A DNA stretch of 55,822 nt from contig RPFO01000065.1 in the NCBI GenBank assembly GCA_009746045.1, positions 3,679,561-3,735,382 of the forward strand. Direction: 5' to 3'. A program made the position numbers and the translations under genes. The notes beneath the pieces were generated by a model. The model did no database searches, had not been told where the DNA came from, and saw only the letters and a list, made by a program, of their open reading frames with translations. The stretch is from Mesostigma viride (lineage: Eukaryota; Streptophyta; Mesostigmatophyceae; Mesostigmatales; Mesostigmataceae). Positions 12,635-23,859 of this stretch are shown in pieces. Within the stretch, counting starts at the first letter, position 1; every line of letters begins with the position of its first letter.

Positions 12635-13594
12635 GTGTTGACGAACTCCAGCCTCCACCCGGGCGGCGTGGGACACAACAAGTCAACAACAACAACAACA
12701 GCGGGCTCGTACGGCATAATTGTGTGCTATATATATGAACACCAGAAAACCTACGCGGGTATTCTGCACACGGCTGATTGGATTGCTCTTTTCGCGGACC
12801 TCAACGCCCAGGGACGTGCGTGGCTGTTCTCGCTTTCCTTGCGGAGTGTGGGCTCGGCGTACCTTCGTGCTCTTCCCATGGCCCCCCCATTCGCCTTGGC
12901 TCCCAGCCACTACTCGGTGGCGCTCCGGCACCAGCTATTTGCCCCGCAGCCTCTTGTTCCGGCCGGGCGGCCTTGTGGTAGCTGTGGGCAGCCGCTGGAT
13001 CCCACGGGGACTCACTACCTTGCCTGCATGGGGGGCCAACAGAATCAGAATTGGTATTTGTATTTGCACACTGTCCTCCTGACGGTGGTGCTCGCCATGA
13101 TTCGGTCGGTTTTCCCCCACGCGAACATCCGGTCCGAGGATGCGGATGGCGCTGCCTTCTATTCCCCCAACCACCGGCCTGACATCGTGGTGCTGGACTT
13201 TGAGGGGGGTGGCCGGCATCTGCTTATTGACGTTTCGGTGGCGCGGCCCTTGGCTCTTAGCCACGTGGCTGGGGCCTCCCTCACGGCAGGTTACACGGCG
13301 GACCGGGCGGAGCGGGCCAAGCTCCTGGCCTACGGCGACGTCGGGCACCATCGTGTGGTGCCCTTTGTCCTGGAGGAGTTTGGGGCCATGGGGCCCCTGA
13401 CCTCCGCCTTCTTCAAGGAGTGTTGCCGGCTCCGGGAGGACCGGCTGGACCTGGAGGGCCAGCGGGCCCCATGGTCGGCGCGGACCTGGACGTCATATTG
13501 GCGTCAGCGCTTGTCGGTGGCGCTGACTCGGGCCATGGCGGACATCATGCTCCGCCGTACGCGGGCTGATTTTGCGGTGCAGCAGGGCTATTAG
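12635..13594 (+). mobile_element. Non-LTR retroelement 3' fragment with zinc knuckle and restriction-like endonuclease
   Basis: An open frame without introns encodes the C-terminal part of a retroelement protein. There is a CCHC knuckle (CGSCG-x5-GTHYLAC, near 12970-13030), then a PD-(D/E)xK-type core: RPDIVVLDF at about 13170 and HLLIDVSVARPL at about 13220. This order, knuckle then restriction-like endonuclease at the C-terminus, is that of R2-like and related elements. A reverse transcriptase domain is absent, so the copy is 5'-truncated. No in-frame ATG starts the frame; an AAC microsatellite at about 12680-12700 lies near the left end. The stop is at 13592-13594, followed by an AT-rich 3' region to about 13740. 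No target-site duplication was identified. Confidence 0.65.
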
Positions 13595-14185
13595 GTTCCT
13601 CCCGTTAGGCGTTTCCATTGGTCTTATCGTAGTATAGAGCTTTGACATGGCTCTGTATATAGGTTTATAGCTGGGCGTTTGCTTTGGTTTGAGTGATTTC
13701 ACTCTGCTGTAAGTAATTATATTTTTAATATATATGAATAGTGCTAGCACCTGTACTATACAAGACCCACGGTTCCAGAGCTCAACCCAGATAGTCCCTA
13801 GGGACTCGAAGTGTCGGGTGACAGCTTCAAACATGTGAAAACTACAGTACAATACTGTACGATACGAGAGGCTTGCAATCACTGAAGGCATCACAGGACA
13901 CGTGGAAGCGTGCCCGGTGAGCTCGACGGTGTTTACAAGGTGTATTTCCCGCGTCCTCTGCCATGGCGTATGCATCAACGATCAGACGGATTTGCTTTAT
14001 ATTTATGTCCAGCACTCTATCACGCCAAAAACGCATGGGCTATCACAGCGGTGGGGGATTCGTTCAACATGCAGCATTTTTCGCCATGTCTATACCTATG
14101 CAGGACGGCACGCGTATGACCTAGTTTACGTCGGGGGGGCGTAACGTGAAGTACTTGAGGCGCAATTTATTCTCCCCTCACGATT
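13595..14185. other. Intergenic: retroelement 3' tail and upstream region of the EF-hand gene
   Basis: The left part (to about 13740) is AT-rich retroelement 3' sequence. The rest is the presumed promoter and 5' UTR of the gene starting at 14186. No other feature was seen. Confidence 0.4.
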
Positions 14186-17100
14186 ATGAAGGCGGACATG
14201 GAGGGAAATAATTACGAGAAACAGCGGGCGGAGAGAATCCGCCTAAATCAGCTGAGGATGGCGGAAATTGGGCTCGATCAGGCGGTAGCCGACTTGGAGA
14301 AGGCGCAAAATGAAATGGTCGGTATAAGTCGTGGCGACGTAACCGTCTCTTTAAGAGCAACATTATGCATAAACCACAGTAGCTGAATGTGATTTGAACC
14401 GTGTTCTTTACTGGACCTTCTTCTGGACTGCACGCAGGAGGCGCTGGTTGACACGGTCCTGAGTGCTCCTCCCTCCAGCGGTAAAGAGGCGACACCTTCG
14501 TCCCGGCCTCGAAGAAGCTGCACGAAACGCTCAACTGTGAAGCCCATGTACAGAGACGAAGACGAAAGCGAACATGAAGAAAGCGAAGAAGATGAGGACG
14601 ACAGAGACGACCGCAAAGCCGGCACAAAGGACAAAGCGTACGACCCACTGGATGACGTTGGCGTGGACCAGGTGTTGAGGGACGGCAGCAGCGAGGATGA
14701 GGAGTACACGGTACGGACGATCACTGGGCGGCAAGCCTGTTACGCTACTCGCATCAGATTGGGTCCTGCTCCTGCCGAGGCTGATGCAGGTAGCATGGAG
14801 TAGTAAATGCCGACATGCCTGAGTGGCCTTTGTCATCGCCCCCCAGGTATCAGCGCGCAGTTAGGCACGTGAGAAACCTAGCCACCTTTTGCTTTTCAAT
14901 ATACGGTCCCACGGATCATGGTACCCGCCTAGGGTGTTACGACCCACGGTCGTATGACAGTGGTGATGGCAGGAATGTTTGTGAACAAGTTACATGCATC
15001 TAGTTTCTTCCACTAGATTCGGCCCATCCGACCCCCTGGAGGGGTCGCTGTCGCGAAGCCTAGCAAGACATACCACACACACCTTCTCCAGAAGTGGTGC
15101 CCAGTATCCGGTCTAGGGAGTCCAGGGTTTAAGATAACAGAGTTCCAGCCAGACTGCCCGATTGGGAAAGCAGCTGCGTACCCACGCCTCCAGCAAACAG
15201 GCGTATGCATGATCATGACAAACAGACGGGCATGCATATGCCTGTGCTTCGACAGGGGACCCAAAGGTAGAGGCATGCCACCATATCTCCAAGTAGTGGC
15301 TGCATGCCGCAAGGAGCTGTTGGGACAGCTGGCAGTGGATGAGTGGCGTAGCAGATACCTGTCGGTGGGCGCACTGCCACAGGCGCTCGGTCTAGTACCC
15401 CACCTCCCCCAGCAGATCCAGGCCATTGGGTGGATGGGGGGTAAGAAGGGGCGGGGGGGGGGGGAGAGGGAGCAAATGGGGGGGCAAAGGGGGGGTCATC
15501 TGATAGGGCATGCAGCATGCTGGTAATCCGCCGCGGCCACCCCTGCATTATGCCCCCATGCTCTCCATGCCCCTCACTATACCACACACACACACACACG
15601 ACCACACCCCAGGATGGCTCCGACTCAGACGATGTACTGCCACATCCTGGGTCTTCAAGGGCAAAGCGGCCCCTGCCAGGGGGTAAGGGCAAAGGGAAGG
15701 GCGGGGAAGGGGGCACAGCTAACGGTGCAGCCGGTGGCAAACGCGGGCGGTCCAGGCAGGGGGAGCGCGGGGGCAAGCAGCGTAAGGCACAGGCCGATGC
15801 CAAAGGGACCCCTGGCAGGGGGGGTGCATCAGCTAGCAGAAGCATGGGGAGCGGCAGCGAGGGCAAGCGCGGGGGCGAAGACTTGGAGATGGATGAGGAG
15901 GAGCGGCAGCTGCAGCAGGTGGGTGGCATCGCAAGCAGGTGGGTAAAATGCTGGGTACACGGAGGGCAAGGGGGGGGGCTGAATAGGCAGGTGGGTCCGA
16001 GTTGTGTAGTGGTGATTGTGTGGCATGATGGGCGAGGGCATCAGCAGGGGGGGATTGAGTGCATGCTACGGCTGAATGTGTCATAGTGCTTTCAAAGGTG
16101 CCACTACAAAGCTTAGAGGTGCCCTAAAACAGCTGAAGGGGCCACTCTACAGCTGGGATTGACCACTTCTGCGGTACACTTTGGGGCTGCCGGGTCGTGG
16201 GTAATGGAGTCCGTTATGTCGTTATAGAGCCCATGGGCAGCGGTTGCAAGCATGGCCTGTTTGTGGGCGGCTGCCTTGCACCGCTCTGGGGATGGGCGCG
16301 TGTCAGTGTTGAGTCTTGCGCACGTTGGCACTGTGTTCGCACGTCTGTACATGGATGCATCCGTCGGTTCATGGATGCGCGCATGGGAGATGGTGTTCCG
16401 ATGGGAGTGGCTTGGAGCATGACCGCTAGCTGTTGATGTCGGATCATGCTAGGCTTTCTAGCTATGTTCTCGTTACACTCCACTAACAGGAACTAGGAGA
16501 CAGCCAGCCATGTAGCTGGAGGTGAGGCACACACACACATCCATGCGCCAGGTATGCCCATGCACACATGCGCACACCGGCTGACCAGCCATACACGTTC
16601 ATGTATGTAAGCCCGCACACACATGCACACTAGGTTGTCTCCTGGACACTAGTGCACAACAATACGCACTGATGCACATACACGGCCCGCATTGGAAGTT
16701 TGATAAAATAAAGAATTGGTAGAAAACTTTCCTCCTGAAAACGGTAAAACAAACAAAAAATAAACTTAACCTCGGGGCTGTAGAATGGCTATATGGATGA
16801 ACTAGCAAACAAACAAAGTAAACTATTTATTTAAATCTTGCGGGCCCTGGGTGGGTATTCTGGTGGAAACAGCAATCAAACAACAGAAAAGCCTGGGTTC
16901 TTATCACAGTAAATGGAAGCCCGAAGGCCTTGAACAGCTGCAGGACGAAACAAGCAAATAACTTTTATTAAATAAAGAAAAGCCGGGGACCCTACTTGGG
17001 TCCCAACAAACCATCCAGGGTGATTCAAATTTCTACCAGGACAGAAACAGGGTATGCATTAAAGCTTCCAATGCTGGCGGTGTACAGCTCAGATACAGCC

Positions 17101-19413
17101 ACGGGGCCATCACGCCACCCTGCCACGTGGCACTTCCTCTCTGTGCCCTCACAGGCTTTGGCGCTGTCCTTGCTGGAGGGGGAGCAAGTGCAGGCATCCG
17201 TCACGTGCATGGCCCAGCGGTCAGCGGATTACCAATCGGGCAACAGGGGGCATGGGGGGGACAAGGGGCCCCAACAAGCGGGTACATCTGCGCGGAAACC
17301 TGGCAGCCAGCAACGAGGGCATGACCTGTCAAAAGCAGCTGCCAAGGTGAGACTTCCTCTAAAAGTTTGTTTCGTCGTGGGCTAGAAACGGATCTTTCTC
17401 TTGTCATTTATGTGTCTAATTTAGTGGGGTGATTCCTTGCAACCCTATATCTGTCAATGTCTAACCTAATATCTATCGATGTCTAACCTAACATCTATCA
17501 ATGTCTAACCTAACATCCATCAATGTCTAACCTAACATCTATCAATGTCTAACCTAACATCTATCAATGTCTAACCTAACATCCATCAATGTCTAACCTA
17601 ACATCTATCAATGTCTAACCTAATGTCTATCTATTTATGCCTCACATAAGTTGGTGAAAGCTCGCTGCGAATCACCCAGTTGAAGCAGGGAAGCTGTACG
17701 TGCCCGGTGCCGTGACGGGATGAAGGTTGGGTACTCCAACGGGGCTCGGATGCCAGGGGTGATGCCGGAGCAGCGATGGTGGAAAAAAATCCTTTTGAAT
17801 CTTGTTATTGGCGTGCGTACATGCGTGTCCTTTTCCATGCATTAATGGAAGGGCCCGGTTTGCATCTGTATGGTTGCCCTGGGCGGGCCATCACTATCGA
17901 CATGGACGTAATTACTGCAGCCCATGTGCACATTCCCATATGGATATTCCTATGTGGACATTTTCTGTGTGGACATCCTAGTGTTTACCGCGTAGCATGT
18001 CCACCTGTCTCCCTCGATCTCCTGGGTGGGCTGTATGTGCTCAAACGGTTGGCCATCCATGCCTCGTTCCCTGCCCCCTGCTCCCTGCCTGCTTCCTGTT
18101 CCCTGCCTTCCCTACCAGGGTGTGGCCAGGGCACCGCCCCCGCACGAGCGGCCCGCAGCCAAGCGGGCCAAGGCAGTGCGGGGCGTGGAGCTGTCAGAAG
18201 AGGCGGTGGCCGACCTGTTCCACGCGTTTGACGGTGAGGGTAAACATGTGTTAGACGGTGAGTGTACAGGATGCATGTGTGAGTGGTGGTGAGGAGCAAG
18301 TATGCATGTGGGTCATGTTGTTGGACGGTGAGGAACAAGGATGTCGGTTGTTCCATGTTTTGTATCTTTTTTAAGGGTGAGGATGGAGGGTTCAGGCCAG
18401 CCCATGTGCGCGGCGGTAATAATGAAGGATGCTTGAAGGTTATGTGGGCGCGATGGTGAGGACGCAGGAGAAAGGAATGTTGAGAATCGGGCACGTGCGC
18501 GGGTCATGTGCTTGTCGGTTGGAAGCAACTAGAAGGTTGCGTGCGGGTCGTGTGGGCTGTTGCATGTCTTCAATGGTGAGCAGGTTAAGTGGCCGTGTGA
18601 TAGCTGCCATGTGGCTGGGTGATAGCTGCTCTATTGAAAAATTCGATGGGAAATGGGTGCATGCATGCAAGTGGCTGAGTCGATGTGGTAGATAGTACAA
18701 CCTGCTCTACGCTGGCTGTGCTGAAATGTGCTGGGATGCTGGGAAGCGCAGCCGGAGGCAGCCTTGGGGGCAGGCAGCAGCATCAGGCGCAGAGTGTTGG
18801 GCAGGGTTGGGCCCAGCATATGAGACAACAAGACAGTCTGGCACGACTATCAAGTTGCTGACCGCGCCGTAACGTCATCCCCCCATCTCATGCGGTCACC
18901 TTCTCATACGGCAGCTTGTAATGCTATGAAATGCTATGGAATGCTATGGAATGCTGTGGCTGTGGAATGCTATGGAATGCTATGGAACGCTATGTCGTGC
19001 TATGGAATGCTATGTAATGCTATTTAATGCTATTTAATGCTATTTAATGCTATTTAATGCTATTTAATGCTATTTAATGCTTTGTAATGCAATCTAAGGC
19101 CCTACCCGGCTGGATCTTCACCACTGCACTCCGCCTACCAACTGGCTCAAGTGTGCCCCCCACCTTCCATCTGTTTCTCATGGCTGGTTCACCCCCCGCC
19201 CATATTTTAAAGGCATCCTCTGGCATTCCTGGGACATTCCAGCCGTGCTGTATGCATGCAATGGCTCCAAGAACCTACTCACATACGCCCGGTCTGCATG
19301 GTGCATCGCACATGCATGGCATGTGCATATCATGTGCAAGGTTTGTGCATTAACGTGCACGGCCGTATGGCAACGGCCTCGTCGCTCTCCCTTCCCCCCC
19401 TCTAACACACCCA

Positions 19414-19463
<50 letters not shown>

Positions 19464-20734
19464 ACAGACCAAGGCAAGTGCTGGATCACGATGGGGGACG
19501 TGCGTCGCGTGGCACAAGAACACAGCGTGGACCTAAACCCTGACCTGGCCCAGGACATGCTGCAGCTGTTCGGCTCCCAGGGGGACGACCCAGGCTTGAC
19601 ACGCAACAACGGATCGAACAAGGCTTCCCTGCCCCTGCGGGTATGGATGTGGGGCCCACTGCTTTCGGGGAATGATCCACCTACACAGCCTTTGGTGCCT
19701 TGCCCGCTGTGCCAAGCCCTGCGACGCCAGGCAGTTTTAGAAAGCTTTCATCTTGACAGTTTCTTTTTTACCACGATCTGGCTTTTTGTTATGGCCGTGG
19801 TCATCTAAGTTTCAACACTGCTGCCAGGAATTTGTCTGGGATTGACGGATGATAGCTCGGATAGGTGTGATGGAGCATATGAGCATGAAAGTGCCTGTTG
19901 GACATTATCTTGCCCCCCATGCAATTGGTGCACAACAGCTTCACAGCTAGTTGCATAATGGTATAGTAGCATGGTTTGGGACACATGGGGTCACTTGGCT
20001 GCTGTCAGACCAGGTGCAGCAGTCGATCCTCCGCATCGCTTTGGGTGCATCATGCATGCACACAGGCGAGAAGCTTGAGTTTGGGGATTGTCGGGACGGG
20101 CGTAGGGGACTTTTCATGAGGCAGCAGACAGCAGTACGTAGCTTCGGCGGAGTGTCACAATCTTTGTGGGTCGTTGCACTATGTAGATATGTACACTATG
20201 ATGATATTGCATTCTTTACTTTCCATGTTCTTGCCCTTAGGCGACTAACCAAGCAAGGAGTATGGAGTTTGCTGTAATGAAGGCGGATGGTTGGACACCA
20301 TACTAACGTGCTGCTTTTCAGCCATGCAAGCTTGTTGGGGTACGATCCTCGTGTATATTTCTCACATGTTTATTAAGCATGTAGTAGGTGCAGAGTACTT
20401 TGTCAATTGATATCAGACATCGTTGGGGCCTCTAGCTGCAATGTCAGTCACATCTTGTGGAAGGTGGCATGGCTGCCTGAATCGGTCATTGCCAGTGTCT
20501 CATTACACCCAGGTGGTGTGCTTGATGCAACATCCATTTGTCATGTACCTTGTTGCTGTAGCCACGCAGTTTCTTTTGCCATCCCCCCTGCAGAGAGTCT
20601 CATGTGCGATGGCCGTCTGCCTGCATGCTGGCACATGCTGTGGGCTGACACCAACCCTTTATACTCAGATGGCCTTCGAAGACTTCCAAAGAATGCTGGA
20701 GAAAGTGGGCTACCGGCGGCCCCTTTTTGCCTGA
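14186..20734 (+). CDS. Nuclear-type protein with a C-terminal degenerate centrin-like EF-hand pair
   Basis: Six exons: 14186-14317, 14438-14710, 15613-15918, 18119-18233, 19468-19640 and 20669-20734, about 354 codons, with consistent phases (0,0,0,1,0). The N-terminus, NYEKQRAERIRLNQ...IGL, resembles the YExxRxxxIxxN motif that opens several plant chromatin-linked proteins such as WDR76. Exons 2-3 are strongly acidic, then Lys/Gly/Arg-rich (low complexity). Exons 4-6 form an EF-hand pair: LSEEAVADLFHAF, then DDQGKCWITMGD, DVRRVAQEHSVDL, and finally MAFEDFQRML. This matches the C-lobe of centrins (FDDD..G.ITI.DLRRVA), but loop positions 3, 5 and 6 are Q, K and C, and the second loop is broken by a Ser/Asn-rich insert. 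Calcium binding is therefore doubtful. Function unknown. Introns carry several tandem repeats. Confidence 0.72.
16690..17010. repeat. AT-rich stretch with a 7-bp hairpin (possible retroposon 3' end)
   Basis: This lies in intron 3 of the EF-hand gene. Read on the minus strand, GGGACCC-AAGTA-GGGTCCC (about 16986-17004) is followed by an AT-rich tail with TTTATTTAATAAAA. Similar AT-rich A/T motifs (AAAATAAAG, TTAAATAAAG) recur at about 16700 and 16970. The layout resembles the LINE 3' ends elsewhere in the window, but the sequence differs. Confidence 0.3.
17441..17640. repeat. 22-bp tandem repeat
   Basis: About nine copies of a 22-bp unit with core ATCAATGTCTAACCTAAC, differing mainly at ATCTATC versus ATCCATC. 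Located in intron 3 of the EF-hand gene. Confidence 0.9.
18925..19092. repeat. 10-bp tandem repeat
   Basis: About sixteen copies of AATGCTATGG, the later ones shifting to AATGCTATTT. Located in intron 4 of the EF-hand gene. Confidence 0.9.
19404..19466. repeat. (CA)n microsatellite abutting a splice acceptor
   Basis: About 28 CA dinucleotides run into the acceptor of exon 5 (AG at 19466-19467), replacing a normal polypyrimidine tract. Confidence 0.9.
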
Positions 20735-20913
20735 CTGCGGCTTTTAGGAATGGAACGGGTGCCTGTATATCTGGCCTCACGTTGTGGCGTTGCGGGCTCC
20801 CCGGCCTGAATGGCTATGTTCGCCACATTTGGTCACATGCACGGCCCCTGGCACTGACTTGGAGATATTATCTCCTTCATGACCTCGTGCCTTTTTTTTT
20901 ACTAGTAATAGCA

Positions 20914-21150
20914 ATTGAAGTAATTGTAATTGTAATTGTAATTGTAATTGTAATTGTAATTGTAATTGTAATTGTAATTGTAATTGTAATTGTAATTGTA
21001 ATTGTAATTGTAATTGTAATTGTAATTGTAATTGTAATTGTAATTGTAATTGTAATTGTAATTGTAATTGTAATTGTAATTGTAATTGTAATTGTAATTG
21101 TAATTGTAATTGTAATTGTAATTGTAATTGTAATTGTAATTGTAATCGTT
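20914..21150. repeat. (AATTGT)n hexamer array
   Basis: About 39 nearly perfect hexamers, then AATCGT-type variants to about 21195. It produces long Ile-Val and Asn-Tyr artefact reading frames on the two strands; neither is considered a gene. Confidence 0.95.
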
Positions 21151-21174
21151 ATTGTAATCGTAATCGTTATTGTA

Positions 21175-21610
21175 ATCGTAATCGTAATCGTAAATGTAAT
21201 TGTAATTGTAATTGTACATAATTGTAATTGTAATTGCAATTGTAATTATAATTATGTCCGTCTCACGTTTCGAGACTGAACAAGTCTCGAGTGGACACGT
21301 GTGTAGTACTCCTACACACACAGATCTCGAATGATTTATCTAGTACCAAATCTGAGGACTTACTTATGCTCACGTGACGCAGTCGTAATCGTAATCGTAA
21401 TCGTAAATGTAATTGTAATTGTAATTGTACATAATTGTAATTGCATAATTGCAATTGTAATTATAATTATGTCCGTCTCACGTTTCGAGACTGAACAAGT
21501 CTCGAGTGGACACGTGTGTAGTACTCCTACACACACAGATCTCGAATGATTTATCTAGTACCAAATCTGAGGACTTACTTATGCTCACGTGACGCAGTCA
21601 CGTGTCTATT
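21175..21610. repeat. Tandem duplication of a ~213-bp palindrome-bearing unit
   Basis: Two copies start at about 21175 and 21388 (offset 213-215 bp). Each has TAATCGT/TAATTGT repeats, a hairpin CGAGACT-GAACA-AGTCTCG, a second hairpin GTGTGTAG-TACTC-CTACACAC, then a single-copy-like segment ending CTCACGTGACGCAGTC. The second copy ends in a perfect palindrome, CACGTGAC-GCA-GTCACGTG (about 21589-21607), followed by TTAA repeats. Confidence 0.85.
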
Positions 21611-21716
21611 AATTAATTAATTAATCTAGTACCAAATCCGAAAGGCTTGCATCACTCCCCGGAAAGGAGAATTTTGCGGATGACTGTAGGTGTCAGTTGG
21701 CGATGCCTTAGGATCC

Positions 21717-21796
21717 GGAGACGTCCGTCCTATAGTCAGCAAATTTTGGTGAGATCGAGAGGTCCCCAGTTCGATTCCGGCCTGGATTCATTTGCA
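21717..21796 (+). other. tRNA-like / possible SINE head
   Basis: AGTTCGATTCC at about 21768 fits the pol III B-box consensus (GWTCRANNC), and TATAGTCAGC about 35 nt upstream is a loose A-box. A T-arm can only partly pair (3 of 5 pairs) and no acceptor stem closes, so this is not a functional tRNA. It may be a decayed tRNA-derived SINE. Confidence 0.25.
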
Positions 21797-22865
21797 GATC
21801 GCGTTTTCCGCGGACCGGCACTGAACGCAAATGGTTTTCACCTTTGCAGCGTGCCAAATCAGAATAATTATGTTATGTGATATTTCTTCTCTGTCTATCA
21901 GACAACCAGGTACAGGCCTAGCTGCAATCTGGAATCTTGATCCAGGCGCCATTGGCCATGTTGGATATATCTTGCAGTTAATTTTCTTATCCGTGTTAAT
22001 GTTGAGTTATTTAGGATCGATGATGCATGGATCGCCGAAGATGATGTGATGTGCATAGTTGGCCCGCATTGCGTATCGATCCTTTTCACATTGACTGGGC
22101 AGCTACATAATATGTGCATGTAGACATCATGTGGGTGCATTCGCCGGCCTCTTCTGCTGTGCGGGAAATTATTGATTCATTCAGAACAAAGCTAACCAAG
22201 TTCGGTTTCTTGTAAGTGGATCGATCGATATGTGCATGCCAATTTGGGGGTTACAAGTGGGTGAACCCTGGGTATCAAGGAGACAACCTGGGTATGCCCC
22301 TAAAACCCCTAAGGCTCCGGTAGGGGCCTTTATATTCGATCTCCCAATCCGCGCCCCTTCATCTGAATGAGTTCCAAGCCTATATACACCCCCAGCCCCA
22401 TGTTTGAGATTCCCAGGTTTAAGATCTTGAGACCCTGGTTTTTGAAATTCCAGGTTTAAGATCGCAGGCCGGGCTGGTATTGAGCAAAAGATCTTAAAGT
22501 AGGTACAAATGGCTGGTCAGTGGTTTGCGATACTGATTATGCACTCATGTACACTGCATCAGGTTTCCTCCTACCACTCTCAACTTTAAGATCGTCAGCC
22601 CTCCAGGGATTTCATGTTAGGTTTAAGATCGATCGCAGCCCTAGCTGGGTCGCAGCTGAACCTCAATCTGAAACGGCATGGGGGGGGGGGGGTATGTGGC
22701 CACTGGACCATGGCCGGCCGGGGCAGCCCTACAGCACCCGCTTATGCTTTTGCTATGCATGTCGAAGCTTTAATATCGCACCCACAGGGGATGACGTATC
22801 GTTTCGACGGGTCTGATCGTGCACCCTGTGGCATGCCTGTGGCATGAGGGCAGGACCAGCCACTT
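21797..22865. other. Non-coding DNA with scattered TTTAAGATC motifs
   Basis: No exon was recognised. The words CAGGTTTAAGATC or TTTAAGATCG recur at about 22415, 22451, 22583 and 22618 within degenerate 35-40 bp units. ATCAAGGAGACAAC at about 22274 matches the short dispersed repeat described at 40262-40320. A poly-G run lies at 22680-22692. Confidence 0.4.
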
Positions 22866-23822
22866 CCATGCAGCTCAACGAAGCAGCCATCATCGCGCTG
22901 CACTACGCAACCCAGCCCCCGCGCCCGCAGCCACACCCGCTCCCTCCCTCAGCAAGGATGACATCCGGGCAGTGCTGGAGGAGCACGTGACCTGGCCGCT
23001 GCATGGCCGAGTCTGAAGCTGACCTCGCTGACCACCTCGCTCAACACGGTGGAGGACCGGGTCTCCGCCAATGAGGAAACCAAGGTCGCCTTAACAAGCT
23101 TCAACCCCAGCTCACGGCGCTGCAAACCGCAGCGCAAGCTTCTGAGGCGCATGCCGCCCTCGTTTCTCGCCTAAATCAGGTGGAGAGCAAGTGCAGCCTG
23201 CTCGAGCTCGTCAAGAAGCTCGATGCCATCGATCGAATCGCCCAAACCGAGGCCCTGGCCGCGTGCGCAAGGTCGAGTCCCAGATATTGCAGCGCAGACG
23301 GCATGTCAACATACCAAAAAATTGATCATGCGACTGCATCACATAGTATGCACGATCCCCGCGCCGACAACTAAAGGGTCCTAATGACTGATGCCAGGTA
23401 GACACCGCCCAATTAATTGGTCTGGCCGGCCCCTGGCAGCGGCCTGGCCAGCCAGGGCGGCATGTTCTGGCCGGCGTGGCCTGGCCGGCCCCAAGGACAA
23501 AACCATGCATAAGGGTCGGTAGACCAGATCAGCTGCTAGCTGGCAGACCTCATGATCCCATGCAGCTCAGTTTGAAGACCGCATTTCCTCCCTCTCTCTC
23601 GCTTCCAGACTGCCATGCAGGACAAGAAGAGATATGGCGGGTCATTGTCCAGCCCCCTGTGGGTAAGACCCCCCCCCCTCCAGGAGGAAGGGGCGCTTTG
23701 CTGAGTAGAGTAGTTATAGGATTTTAATAGCTTATTAGAGTTAGCTCGCGCTCACCCCCACCCACCAGCAATGGAATACGCGCTACATGATCTCTGACAG
23801 AGCCATGTTATAATTTAATTAA
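22866..23822 (+). mobile_element. Decayed LINE copy: ORF1 coiled coil plus 3' end
   Basis: At 22980-23290 a frame-broken coiled coil can be followed (pieces TSLTTSLNTVEDRVSANEE, QPQLTALQTAAQASEAHAA, LVSRLNQVESKCSLLELV), typical of LINE ORF1 proteins. From about 23397 it joins a block shared with 36590-37115: the GTAGACACCG start, the GGCCAGCCAGGGCGGCAT core and a C-terminal ISSLSLASRL. It ends with stem-loop ACATG-AT-CTCT-GAC-AGAG-C-CATGT at about 23788-23810 and a TTATAATTTAATT tail. The reverse transcriptase is missing, so the copy is internally deleted or rearranged. Confidence 0.65.
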
Positions 23823-23859
23823 AACAAAAAATGTATGACCGATGGAAAATTAATGTGAT

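Noticed and set aside
17441-17640. Interstitial telomere repeat (CTAACC-like words)
   Set aside because: The true unit is 22 bp and not a CCCTAAA-type telomere motif.
20877-21239. Long Ile-Val, Ile-Thr and Asn-Tyr reading frames
   Set aside because: Translations of the AATTGT hexamer array on both strands; not genes.
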